Shown here piece by piece: positions 24,420 through 33,081 of a stretch of 64,000 nucleotides of DNA. How positions within the stretch are numbered: the stretch's first letter is position 1; each line of letters starts with the position of its first letter. The stretch is from Acinetobacter bereziniae LMG 1003 = CIP 70.12 (GTDB lineage Bacteria; Pseudomonadota; Gammaproteobacteria; Pseudomonadales; Moraxellaceae). Below the pieces are notes generated by a model. The model was given only the letters and a program-made list of their open reading frames with translations, ran no database searches and was not told where the DNA came from. The stretch covers positions 2,185,679 through 2,249,678 of the forward strand of contig NZ_KB849756.1 in NCBI RefSeq assembly GCF_000368925.1. The letters are read 5' to 3'. Position numbers and translations under genes: made by a program.

Positions 24420-25675
24420 ACGCGCCCCACACCTTGATAAGCAAAACCTTGTCCTTTGACAAATTCTGGATCCCAGATATTACGTCCATCTAGAATAAAT
24501 GGATGCGCCATTTTCTGCACAAGTTGAGTGTAATCTGGACTCCAATATTGCTTCCAAGCGGTTAATAGGCATAAGGCATGTGCATTTTCGACGGCTTGAT
24601 ATTGATCATGGCACAAGATTAAATCACTGCGCTCACCATAGAGAGCAGATACTCGCTCTAATGCTTGTGGGTCATGGAGTTGAACAATTGCACCTTGTGC
24701 CCAAAGTGCAGCAAGCATGGCATGAATTGGAGAGTTTTCGATACTTGAGGTATTTTCTTTAAATGACGCACCCCAAATCGCAACAATTTTACCTGTTAGT
24801 TGCCCTTGGTAATAATTCCACAGCTTGCGAAACAAAATTTCCTTTTGCTGTTCATTGATATTCCAAACCTGATCAAGTAATTGGCTCTTTATTCCAGAAC
24901 CTGCAACCGTGCCTGTGAGGGTTAAAATATCATGAGAAAAATTCTCACCACCAAAACCTACACCAGAAGAGAGATAGCTCGCACCAATTCGATTATCCGC
25001 AGCTAAACCTTGTTTTACATTTTGAATATCAATATTGAGTTTTTCTGCCACTTGCGCCATATCATTCATATAGCTGATACGTGTTGCTAACATGCCCGAA
25101 ATACTCAGTTTGGTAAATTCAGCATCTAAAAATGGCATAAAAAGATATTGGTGTTTTAATTGGAAAAATGGTCTTAACAACTCTTTTACAATTGGTTGGG
25201 TCGCCACATGATCGACACCAATGATCACCTGCTTTAGTCCAGTAAAACTTTGAATTGCATTACCTTCTTGAATCGTATCTGGCAAATACGCCCAATGATC
25301 GGCAACCAAAATTTCTTTCAGTGTTTCTGTCCCCTCCAAACCAAAGGTTGAACCATTAATCATTAACTTTGGATGTATGATGGGGCTTCGCTTGAGTTCT
25401 TCAGCTAATTTTTTGGCTTGATCAAATTCAGACGGGTTAAAACTAAATAAAAAAACTTCACTGTGTAGTTGGAGTTGCTTTACCCCAACCAATTCAATGG
25501 CATGATTTTTAATTTGTTTTTGAATCAGCTGATTTAAATCTTCATCTTGGTAATGAACTGAGGACTGTTTTTCAACGCCTACTTGAGGGCACCAATACAC
25601 ATGATGCCCATATTCAGCAAACAAGCCAGCGAGAACGCCAGCTTGAAGTGTTGTGCCAAATACACAAATATTCAT
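24416..25675 (-). CDS. ugd: UDP-glucose 6-dehydrogenase-like protein with altered active site
   Basis: A 419-residue protein with the three-domain layout of UDP-sugar dehydrogenases and the usual K-locus position. Parts of the family pattern remain: LDAEFTKLSISGMLATRIS (Lys189), NIDIQNVKQGLAADNRIG and SGVGFGGENFSHD at 237-249. In canonical enzymes this last motif contains the catalytic cysteine that carries the thioester; here the position is Asn245. The canonical Asn four residues after Lys189 is Ser193, and the N-terminal glycine motif is replaced by VFGTTLQAG. By context it is annotated as the maker of UDP-glucuronate, but on sequence it may lack that chemistry. Overlaps gpi by 4 bp. Confidence 0.8.
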   Translation of the reverse strand: MNICVFGTTLQAGVLAGLFAEYGHHVYWCPQVGVEKQSSVHYQDEDLNQLIQKQIKNHAIELVGVKQLQLHSEVFLFSFNPSEFDQAKKLAEELKRSPIIHPKLMINGSTFGLEGTETLKEILVADHWAYLPDTIQEGNAIQSFTGLKQVIIGVDHVATQPIVKELLRPFFQLKHQYLFMPFLDAEFTKLSISGMLATRISYMNDMAQVAEKLNIDIQNVKQGLAADNRIGASYLSSGVGFGGENFSHDILTLTGTVAGSGIKSQLLDQVWNINEQQKEILFRKLWNYYQGQLTGKIVAIWGASFKENTSSIENSPIHAMLAALWAQGAIVQLHDPQALERVSALYGERSDLILCHDQYQAVENAHALCLLTAWKQYWSPDYTQLVQKMAHPFILDGRNIWDPEFVKGQGFAYQGVGRV

Positions 25676-25690
25676 ATCATACCCAATATT

Positions 25691-26566
25691 TTATAAATTC
25701 AGTTCTTTGATGAGTTGTTTGAATTCGTCACCGAGTTTTGGATGTTCTACACCATAGTGCAATACAGCTTTTAAATAACCAATTTTACTACCACAATCAA
25801 AAGTTTGACCTTTCATTCGATAGGCTTCTACATTTTCTATTTTTTGTAATGCTGCGATCGCATCGGTCAGTTGGATTTCGTTTCCTGCACCTTTTGGCGT
25901 TTGTTCAAGTAACTGCATAATTTTAGCAGGCAGTACATAACGTCCCACAACAGATAGATTTGAAGGTGCAGTACCAACTGCAGGCTTCTCTACAATACCT
26001 TGCATCACAACACTTTCACCTTCTTCAGGCGAGGCTTCAACATCTACAATACCATATTGATCTACCAAATGATCAGGCACAGCTTCAACCATAATTTGTG
26101 ATGCTTTCGATGAGTTAAAGCGTTGAATCATACGTGCAAGATCATTTTCAGCGCTATTTTCTTTGACTAACACATCTGGTAATAACACAGCAAAATCTTC
26201 ATCACCAACTACAGATTTTGCACATAACACAGCGTGACCTAAACCCAATGGTTGAGGCTGTCTGACGCTAACCACGCTGACATTGCTCGGTAAAATTTCA
26301 GTAATTTCTTTGAGTAAATCTATTTTTTTCTTGTTTTCTAATGTTGTTTCAAGCTCAAAATTACGATCAAAATAATTTTCTATAGATGCTTTTGAAGAAT
26401 GCGTCACCAAAATAATTTGTTCAATACCTGCTGCCACAGCTTCTTTGACCACATACTCAATGGCAGGGCGATCAACCACAGTCACCATTTCTTTAGGAAT
26501 AGATTTGCTTGCAGGTAAAAAACGTGTTCCTAAACCAGCAACAGGGAGAATGGCTTTTTTGATCAT
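25691..26566 (-). CDS. galU: UTP-glucose-1-phosphate uridylyltransferase
   Basis: A 291-residue nucleotidyltransferase that makes UDP-glucose from UTP and glucose-1-phosphate. N-terminal signature AGLGTRFLPASKSIPKEM with the nucleotide-binding loop and conserved Lys; VLLPDVLVKE (metal/UTP site); GIVEKPAVGTAPSNLSVVGRY and RMKGQTFDCGSKIGYLKA in the C-terminal half. Full family length. 24 bp upstream is the itrA stop; downstream gap to ugd is 15 bp. Confidence 0.96.
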   Translation of the reverse strand: MIKKAILPVAGLGTRFLPASKSIPKEMVTVVDRPAIEYVVKEAVAAGIEQIILVTHSSKASIENYFDRNFELETTLENKKKIDLLKEITEILPSNVSVVSVRQPQPLGLGHAVLCAKSVVGDEDFAVLLPDVLVKENSAENDLARMIQRFNSSKASQIMVEAVPDHLVDQYGIVDVEASPEEGESVVMQGIVEKPAVGTAPSNLSVVGRYVLPAKIMQLLEQTPKGAGNEIQLTDAIAALQKIENVEAYRMKGQTFDCGSKIGYLKAVLHYGVEHPKLGDEFKQLIKELNL

Positions 26567-26590
26567 AACTTAAAACTTCAATATATTAAC

Positions 26591-27211
26591 TTAAGACTTT
26601 ACTTCATCATTTTTTGCTTCTGTTTCATTCCCTTTAAAAAGAGAAGGACCAACATGACCAGGAGCATTAATCCCCTCACGATTGGTCATAACAGAAACAG
26701 TTTTAAACATAATTTTAAAATCGACTAATAAGCTTTGGTTGTCGACATACCAAACATCGCATTTAAAACGTTCTTCATAGTCCAATTCATTACGACCACT
26801 AATTTGAGCAAGTCCTGTCATACCAGGACGAACTTCTAAACGACGTGCTTGTTCAGGTGAGTAAAGTTCAACAAACTCTTTCAGCATTGGTCTAGGACCA
26901 ACGACGCTCATATCCCCTTTGAGCACATTAATCAGTTGAGGCATTTCATCTAAACTGGTTGAGCGTAGTTTTTGTCCAAAAGGCGTGATACGTTGCTCAT
27001 CAGGTAATGGGTTACCATGAGCATCATTTGCATCTTTCATCGAACGAAACTTCATCATTTTAAAAAGTTTACCGTTCTTACCTGGGCGTTCTTGATAGAA
27101 AAAGATCGGAGAGCCTAGGTTTTTGCGCACTTTGTAGGCAACAAATAAAAAAATAGGCGACAAAATTATTAATGCCGTCAATGATATAACTATATCTACC
27201 AATCGTTTCAT
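26591..27211 (-). CDS. itrA: Initiating sugar-phosphate transferase (ItrA type)
   Basis: A 206-residue polyprenyl-phosphate hexosyl-1-phosphate transferase of the small PglC-like class. One re-entrant N-terminal membrane helix (LVDIVISLTALIILSPIFLFV), then the catalytic core with YQERPGKNGKLFKMMKFRSM, LRSTSLDEMPQLINVLKGDMSVVGPRP and RPGMTGLAQISGRN. It transfers the first sugar (in Acinetobacter typically GalNAc or GlcNAc phosphate) to undecaprenyl phosphate at the cytoplasmic face. The C-terminal tail (INAPGHVGPSLFKGNETEA) is slightly long. The exact sugar cannot be read from sequence alone. Confidence 0.92.
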   Translation of the reverse strand: MKRLVDIVISLTALIILSPIFLFVAYKVRKNLGSPIFFYQERPGKNGKLFKMMKFRSMKDANDAHGNPLPDEQRITPFGQKLRSTSLDEMPQLINVLKGDMSVVGPRPMLKEFVELYSPEQARRLEVRPGMTGLAQISGRNELDYEERFKCDVWYVDNQSLLVDFKIMFKTVSVMTNREGINAPGHVGPSLFKGNETEAKNDEVKS

Positions 27212-27227
27212 TACTTAATTTACCACT

Positions 27228-28070
27228 CTATTTTTTAACTTTTTTCCGCAGAAAAGTATTATAAATTTTTCCTAACAGTGAACTAGGTATCAGCCTAAAT
27301 GCTGATCTTATTAAAAATAGCATATTAGCATGAATTGGATTCTGCAACTTAAGTTGTTTTTTTAAATTTAGTAATTGTTTTTCACTTTTAATATATTCTA
27401 AACCTTTACGACGTGCATGCATACCATTACCTACACGCGCATAAAGTACAATATCAGGCAAATTTGCTACCACATAACCAGCACCAATGACACGTAACCA
27501 GAGATTGTAATCTTCCATATATAAATGATGTTGATACCCACCTAATTCATTGATTATAGACTTCTTATATGCTACAGTCATATGATTGAAAGGACAACGC
27601 TTTTGCGCAAATTTTTGAATTTCGTCATTTGATGTTGGTACAGCTTTTAAAGCTTGAGAATCATTTGGTTCATTTTCAAACTCTAAAACTTGTCCACCAA
27701 ACAAAACAACATTTGGATTATTATTTATAAATTCAATCTGCTTTTCAAATCGATCAGGAGTACAAATATCATCTGTATCCATACGAAGAACCCATTCATT
27801 TGAACAATGCTTTAAGCCTTCGTTTAAAGCTCTACCAAGACCAATGTTTTGCTCTAGCGCAATAACTTTTAAAATATTACCAAGTTCTCTTTGCCAAAAT
27901 AAAAGACATTGTATTAACTCATCTCCAATTGGACCATCTAATACTAAAACTATTTCGTTGGGATGAGTTTTTTGATTAGTCCAAACGCTTTGAAAGCACT
28001 GATTTAAAGATACAGGGCTTTCCTTAAAGTAAAGTGATAATAATAATGAAAATTCCATACTGTACTTCAT
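27228..28070 (-). CDS. Glycosyltransferase family 2
   Basis: A 280-residue GT-A inverting transferase. Start FSLLLSLYFKESPVSLNQCFQSV, a nucleotide-sugar loop PNEIVLVLDGPIG, the DxD motif in WVLRMDTDDICTPDRFEKQ (about residues 94-112) and the acceptor-side YMEDYNLWLRVIGAGY (about 179-194). The motif order is that of 'amylovoran-type' or capsule GT2 enzymes. Its ATG follows directly after the TAA of the upstream GT14 gene. The linkage is not predictable. Low GC, typical for the variable centre of the locus. Confidence 0.88.
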   Translation of the reverse strand: MKYSMEFSLLLSLYFKESPVSLNQCFQSVWTNQKTHPNEIVLVLDGPIGDELIQCLLFWQRELGNILKVIALEQNIGLGRALNEGLKHCSNEWVLRMDTDDICTPDRFEKQIEFINNNPNVVLFGGQVLEFENEPNDSQALKAVPTSNDEIQKFAQKRCPFNHMTVAYKKSIINELGGYQHHLYMEDYNLWLRVIGAGYVVANLPDIVLYARVGNGMHARRKGLEYIKSEKQLLNLKKQLKLQNPIHANMLFLIRSAFRLIPSSLLGKIYNTFLRKKVKK

Positions 28071-28880
28071 TTAATTTAGAGAAAATTTTTGCATTTCTTG
28101 AAATTCGACTTTTCTTGCAAACCAATAATTTTCTTTTTGGGCTTCCATCAACTGCCTTACAGTTAAAAATATTGGACTAGATCCATGTTGAAAATTAATA
28201 TCAAATTTAATAAAACGTTTATTACCAAAACTAGAAACCTTATGTAGCATTTCATTTTTTGCAATTAAATATTGAAAAAAATGTTCATCAGGGCAAAGTT
28301 TCTTTCTAAAGTATTCTAGATCCTCTGTGGTAATAGACGCAGTTAATATTTGCAATTCATTTCTGCGAATCGAAAACCATTGACTTCCAAAATAGAAAGT
28401 TTCACTCGTTGGCAATATACTATCCAATTTCTTATAAAACTGTGTTATTAATTTTCCTAATAATGTTCGCTGATATTTCGTATCTGCATGCAGCATATTA
28501 AAACGCATTCTATATTGATGTTTTTTGGAAACATGACATTCAATATAAATATCTGAATTATTCCACTCTAATTTTTTTCCAAGAATTACATCATCACCAC
28601 TAATTAAATGAAAAAAGGAATTTTCTTGATCATGCCTTAGAGCAAAATTAATTAAATTTAAAGTCGCCTTCACCATAGAAAAGCCAGCCCATGTTATATC
28701 AACCCTCTCATTTTCATTTAAAAAAAAGACATTATTTAGCTCTTTAGTTTTAATTAATTTAATATCAGTTTTTTTATCAATATGTATATAAAAATTAGAA
28801 TCATGACGTTCTTTTGCATAATTATAAATATGTTCGATTGGCTTATGGGCAAGAACCAAGAAAGCATTTTTAGCTAACAT
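28071..28880 (-). CDS. Core-2/I-branching-like glycosyltransferase (GT14)
   Basis: A 269-residue protein that begins MLAKNAFLVLAHKPIEHIYN, followed by FYIHIDKKTDI, a region with FFHLISGDDVIL, then FYFGSQWFSIRRNELQ and CPDEHFFQYLIAKN. The order 'LAHK.....(H)IDKK......SGxDxxL......GSQWFsl.r.......(PDE)xFFQ' is that of the beta-1,6-N-acetylglucosaminyltransferase family (GT14), which makes side branches in animal glycans and xylose links in plants and occurs in some bacterial surface loci. ATG 28880 has AAGGA upstream inside wzy and follows its stop by 1 bp; the longer ORF from 28919 would overlap wzy. Probably adds a branching or beta-linked sugar. Confidence 0.82.
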   Translation of the reverse strand: MLAKNAFLVLAHKPIEHIYNYAKERHDSNFYIHIDKKTDIKLIKTKELNNVFFLNENERVDITWAGFSMVKATLNLINFALRHDQENSFFHLISGDDVILGKKLEWNNSDIYIECHVSKKHQYRMRFNMLHADTKYQRTLLGKLITQFYKKLDSILPTSETFYFGSQWFSIRRNELQILTASITTEDLEYFRKKLCPDEHFFQYLIAKNEMLHKVSSFGNKRFIKFDINFQHGSSPIFLTVRQLMEAQKENYWFARKVEFQEMQKFSLN

Positions 28881-28881
28881 A

Positions 28882-29925
28882 CTAGATTTCCTTAAAATAA
28901 TCAATAAATACATAATCAAGTTGATTTACTAAAATAAAAATCTGAGCAATCAAATAAAGTACAAACAAAATTAAAAACTTTATATCCGTTCTTTTATATG
29001 AAAAAATAAAACTAGTTAAAAAAATCTCAGCAAACAAAAAAAACTCTGAGAGACGGGTGCTTAAAATTGCAAAATCATTGAATCCTATACGAATACCCAA
29101 TCCTACAGCATAGGTCACTAACAAAAAAACTAGAAAAAGACTTTCATTTTTATACAAATTATCTTGGGGTTTATTTTTAAAGAAAAAACAAAGAAATATT
29201 TGGAAAAAAATGAATAATAAATAGAATCTTAATGAGGTTAAACGGAAAGGGCTTAAAACCTCCGAATAATCACTATCTGTATAAGATGCTACACGTACAA
29301 AATAATCCGGAATAATAAACAATATAGACTTACAAACTAGAATAACACCTATAATTATGCTTATATAAACCAATAAATTACCTCTATATCTTTCAAAAAA
29401 AGATTTTGTCAGTAAATATCCAATAAAAAAGAAAACAAATGCAAAAGCTGTTTGATGAAATAAGCAGGCTATAATAAACAACCCTAAACTAGAGTAATAC
29501 TTTTTATTAAAAAAAAGTAATGCTCCATAGAAAACAAGTGCCGTTGAAAGCCCTTGTCTTATTTGCATAAACTGTTGCATGACAAAGTAATAATTCGTTA
29601 TATATACTAAAAAAAATACTATTATATTAATCCTAAGATACAATGACACCTTATACAAACAATATAAAATTGAAAAAGAAATTATAAAAAAAACCACACG
29701 ATAATCATCAAACAAAATAGAAACTATATAGCTTAAATACCCATAACCTATTTCCATACCTGAGTTTGAATAAAATCCACTAACTGAACCTAAATTCATA
29801 TACTCTAAATTTTCATATACATATTTATAAACTATTGTATCCCTAGTTTTACCGCGAAAAGTGACAATAAAAGCTAAGAAGATGAAAGAAATTAATAATA
29901 GTCTATGCCTACGAATTAATAGCAT
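28882..29925 (-). CDS. wzy: Capsule repeat-unit polymerase (EpsG-like Wzy)
   Basis: A 347-residue protein with about 10 predicted membrane helices and almost no soluble domain except the loop around residues 25-60. The pattern RGKTRDTIVYKYVYEN ... MEIGYGYLSYIVS ... IRQGLSTALVFYGALLFF ... LFHQTAFAFVFFF matches EpsG/Wzy-type O-antigen or capsule polymerases (conserved R, E-GY, R-QGL and H). It would link lipid-borne repeat units at the periplasmic face. Being the only multi-pass protein in the locus besides Wzx supports the call. Very AT-rich. The linkage specificity is unknown. Confidence 0.88.
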   Translation of the reverse strand: MLLIRRHRLLLISFIFLAFIVTFRGKTRDTIVYKYVYENLEYMNLGSVSGFYSNSGMEIGYGYLSYIVSILFDDYRVVFFIISFSILYCLYKVSLYLRINIIVFFLVYITNYYFVMQQFMQIRQGLSTALVFYGALLFFNKKYYSSLGLFIIACLFHQTAFAFVFFFIGYLLTKSFFERYRGNLLVYISIIIGVILVCKSILFIIPDYFVRVASYTDSDYSEVLSPFRLTSLRFYLLFIFFQIFLCFFFKNKPQDNLYKNESLFLVFLLVTYAVGLGIRIGFNDFAILSTRLSEFFLFAEIFLTSFIFSYKRTDIKFLILFVLYLIAQIFILVNQLDYVFIDYFKEI

Positions 29926-29952
29926 TTATAGAGTACTCACAATAATTTCAGC

Positions 29953-30792
29953 TTATTTAAAAAGAATTTTTTCAATTGTCTTTTTCCTTTCTTCATAATT
30001 ATGATTATATTGGCATAAAAGTTTATTCATCTCATCAAAACTCTTATGATTAGAATAAGTTTTGCTTTGAGGTCTATAGCTATGATCTACAGCAACTTCA
30101 TCAACAATACCTATTTTAAATTTATATTTTTCAGCGATTTTCGGCCAAATATAATCTAATCCCCATCCCATTTCAGCACCGTCAGGAAATGGTAGAACAT
30201 ATTGAAATATTGAGGAATGAAATGAAAAAATAGGACCAATTTCTACAAAATTAGTAACTCTTGCAATGGTATTTCTATTTTGTAAAACAATTTTATGAAT
30301 ATTAAAGCTATGCCTTGTCCTAGAAGGTTGAGCAATTTTTAGGTTATATCTATCCACTATATCAATATACACATCTAAAAACTGATCATGAACAACAATA
30401 TCATCATCAGTAACTATCAAATAATCATATGTATTTAGCTTAATACCTGAAAAAATTTGATTTAAAAGTTTAAATTTCGGTGTTTTTTCTTTCAAATGTA
30501 AAATTGTCGATGATTTCAACTCTTCTGGAACTTCATTACCACCAATTGCGACCCATTTTTGATCAACAGTATGCTCATTTGATTTAGAAAATTGCTCCAT
30601 CAAATGAATAGCTTGGTTTGGATAATCTGTTAAATAAATGCCTATGAGTAAAATTTTCTTTTTCCCAATAGATGAGTCTATCACAAACTTTTTAGGAACC
30701 TCATTTGTCAAGAATTTTTTTTGTTTATTAATCCTATTCAAACCTAAAATAAAATGATGTATTTTATTAAACAATCTTATCGACAAACTCAT
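29953..30792 (-). CDS. Putative glycosyltransferase (DUF707-like)
   Basis: A 279-residue protein not of the common GT2 or GT4 type. Seen: KKILLIGIYLTDYPNQAIHL near residue 45, a DxD-like acidic triplet in YDYLIVTDDDIVVHDQFLDV (about 122-141), RHSFNIHKIV, and GAEMGWGLDYIWPKIAEKYK (about 207-226). The 'D(D/E)D..v' and 'GWGLDY.W' motifs resemble the DUF707 group of putative GT-A transferases. Its place between wzy and a GT4 gene makes a glycosyltransferase role likely. Confidence in the family name is modest. A 95-bp AT-rich gap precedes it, one of the larger gaps in this operon. Confidence 0.6.
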   Translation of the reverse strand: MSLSIRLFNKIHHFILGLNRINKQKKFLTNEVPKKFVIDSSIGKKKILLIGIYLTDYPNQAIHLMEQFSKSNEHTVDQKWVAIGGNEVPEELKSSTILHLKEKTPKFKLLNQIFSGIKLNTYDYLIVTDDDIVVHDQFLDVYIDIVDRYNLKIAQPSRTRHSFNIHKIVLQNRNTIARVTNFVEIGPIFSFHSSIFQYVLPFPDGAEMGWGLDYIWPKIAEKYKFKIGIVDEVAVDHSYRPQSKTYSNHKSFDEMNKLLCQYNHNYEERKKTIEKILFK

Positions 30793-30887
30793 AAAACCTA
30801 CCTAACATCAAATTTTAATTCAAAAAGATGAATTAATATTATATCATGATAAAAAATCACATAAAATCGTTCTCATACAATTAATAT

Positions 30888-31934
30888 TTAAAAAAATTTA
30901 TAGATCTCAGCTTTTAGATCGTAATCATTTTTATCAAATATCTCTTGAATAACTGCTAAGTTCTTCATACTTTTTCGTAAAGGTAATTGATTATTCAATT
31001 CATCCAACATGATATATTCATAGCCATAATCCTCAAAATCACCTATTTTTTCTGAGAGTACGATAGGTATAATACCGTAGGTTAAATATTCAATAATTTT
31101 TGTCGGACAAGCTACTTGATTCACTAAAATATCATTTCTTAAAACAAAACCATAATGGCTTTTCCTATAGTAATCTTCCAATTCATTAGGTTTTACTGAT
31201 TTTACTAATAATTGGTTATGGTCTATCTGAAACTCTTTTAATTTTTTTAAAATCTGATTAGGCTCTCCAGTCAATATTGTAAATCTAAACTTATCATCTA
31301 AATTCTTCTTTATCGCTTCAAGCATAAGATCTATATTTTGCCAAATTTGTGTATTTCCACTGTATATTATTTCTATCTTATCAGACAAATAATCATTATC
31401 ATTAATTTCTTTTCTCTTTAAATGACTAGGAATAATTGCATATACAATAAATTGACAACTACTTGATGGATATTTTTTCTTATAATGTGTCACCATTTTA
31501 TTAGTTACAGCAATACACACGTTTATCTTTTTAAACAATACACGCTCTATAAATCCAGCAACTAATGTATGAATTTTCTTATTCTTCATCATTAACTCTT
31601 CAGGAACAACTCCATGAAGATCTAGAACAAAGAACTTATTAAATATTAAAATAAAAAAAATAGAATATATTGCATTATAAATTGATTGTATATATACAAA
31701 TGAAGATTTATTAAAACAATTTAGTATATAAAAAAAGTGCAACAATATATTACAAGAAACATCTATTCTTAAGCCATTTTTTGAAGCTTTTTTTTTCCAA
31801 TTATGAAACAAACTTATATCTAAATAAATTCGCTCATCTTTTTGATAAAACTGATCGATACTCGCTACCCTCTGAAAAAAACCATCACGATATTCTGATT
31901 CAGTTTGTGGAAATTTACTTAGAAATAATATCAC
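30888..31934 (-). CDS. Glycosyltransferase family 4 (group 1)
   Basis: A 348-residue GT-B transferase. N-terminal domain with FVLDLHGVVPEEL and CIAVTNKM; C-terminal nucleotide-sugar domain with IEIIYSGNTQIWQNIDLMLEA (about 190-210), FTILTGEPNQ, and the family E-x-E-like segment reduced to CPTKIIEYLTYGIIPIVLSE (about 275-294). The short spacing and weakly conserved acceptor half are normal for capsule GT4 enzymes. It follows the mnaA gene by 10 bp, so it might transfer ManNAc, but this is only inference from position. Confidence 0.83.
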   Translation of the reverse strand: MILFLSKFPQTESEYRDGFFQRVASIDQFYQKDERIYLDISLFHNWKKKASKNGLRIDVSCNILLHFFYILNCFNKSSFVYIQSIYNAIYSIFFILIFNKFFVLDLHGVVPEELMMKNKKIHTLVAGFIERVLFKKINVCIAVTNKMVTHYKKKYPSSSCQFIVYAIIPSHLKRKEINDNDYLSDKIEIIYSGNTQIWQNIDLMLEAIKKNLDDKFRFTILTGEPNQILKKLKEFQIDHNQLLVKSVKPNELEDYYRKSHYGFVLRNDILVNQVACPTKIIEYLTYGIIPIVLSEKIGDFEDYGYEYIMLDELNNQLPLRKSMKNLAVIQEIFDKNDYDLKAEIYKFF

Positions 31935-31944
31935 GGCACTAATC

Positions 31945-33081
31945 TCATTTACTTAATTCTGTATAAATTTCGACGATTCTAGAACATGAATTCCCATCAC
32001 CATATGGATTATAAGCACGTGCCATTTTTTCATATTCCTCATTGTCATGAAGTAGTTTTTGGGCTTCAATCACTAAAGTTACTTTATCACAACCTATCAA
32101 TTTAACTGTGCCAGCTTCAAGTGCTTCTGGACGTTCAGTCGTATCACGCATCACTAACACTGGTTTTCCAAGTGATGGAGCTTCCTCTTGAATACCACCA
32201 CTATCCGTAATAATAAAATATGCTTGATTCATTAGAAAAATGAACTCTTCATACTGTAATGGTTTAATCAAATAAATATTTTCAATATCAGATAAAATTT
32301 CATTGACAGGTTTTTGAACATTTGGATTTAAATGGACCGGATATACAATATCAATATTAGGATTATTCTGGGCTAATTCCTTTAAACCTTCACAAATATT
32401 AACAAACCCTTGACCAAAATTTTCACGCCTATGTCCTGTGACTAAAATAATCTTTCGTGTTTCATCTAATCTATATTGATTGCAAATATTTGATTTAATT
32501 TTCTGCTTTAAAGTTGGTTGATGTTCAATTCTTCGCAAGACATATTTCAAAGCATCAATAACAGTATTTCCTGTCACATAAATATTTTCATTTTGTTTCC
32601 CTTCTCTTAATAGATTATTTTTACTTTGTAAAGTCGGCGCAAAATGGTAAGTTGATAAAACTCCTGTCAATTGGCGATTTCCCTCCTCGGGCCATGGAGA
32701 ATAAATGTCAAAAGTTCTTAAACCTGCTTCAATATGACCAACTTTAATCTTAGAGTAGAAAGCTGCTAAACTAGTTGAAAATGTTGTAGAGGTATCGCCA
32801 TGCACAAATACTATATCTGGCTTGAAATCCCCTAAAACCTCTCTTATTCCTACTAAAACATTTGCTGTAATATCATACAGATCCTGACCTTTTTTCATGA
32901 TATTCAAATCATACTCAGGAACAATATCAAAAATCTCTAAGACTTGATCCAACATTTGTCTATGCTGAGCAGTCACACAAACTTTCGTTTCAAAATTATT
33001 ATTTTTTTTGAACTCTTTAACTAATGGAGCCATTTTAATCGCTTCTGGGCGTGTACCAAAAACAATGAGAATCTTTTTCAT
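31945..33081 (-). CDS. mnaA: UDP-N-acetylglucosamine 2-epimerase (non-hydrolysing)
   Basis: A 378-residue WecB/MnaA enzyme converting UDP-GlcNAc to UDP-ManNAc. Signatures: FGTRPEAIKMAPLV at the N terminus, FVHGDTSTTFSTSLAAFY, GHIEAGLRTFDIYSPWPEEG with the catalytic acids, VTGHRRENFGQGF, and ITDSGGIQEEAPSLGKPVLV. The start overlaps the wzx stop by 4 bp. No UDP-ManNAc dehydrogenase (wecC/mnaB) is present in the locus, so ManNAc is probably built in as such unless the altered Ugd acts on it. Confidence 0.95.
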   Translation of the reverse strand: MKKILIVFGTRPEAIKMAPLVKEFKKNNNFETKVCVTAQHRQMLDQVLEIFDIVPEYDLNIMKKGQDLYDITANVLVGIREVLGDFKPDIVFVHGDTSTTFSTSLAAFYSKIKVGHIEAGLRTFDIYSPWPEEGNRQLTGVLSTYHFAPTLQSKNNLLREGKQNENIYVTGNTVIDALKYVLRRIEHQPTLKQKIKSNICNQYRLDETRKIILVTGHRRENFGQGFVNICEGLKELAQNNPNIDIVYPVHLNPNVQKPVNEILSDIENIYLIKPLQYEEFIFLMNQAYFIITDSGGIQEEAPSLGKPVLVMRDTTERPEALEAGTVKLIGCDKVTLVIEAQKLLHDNEEYEKMARAYNPYGDGNSCSRIVEIYTELSK

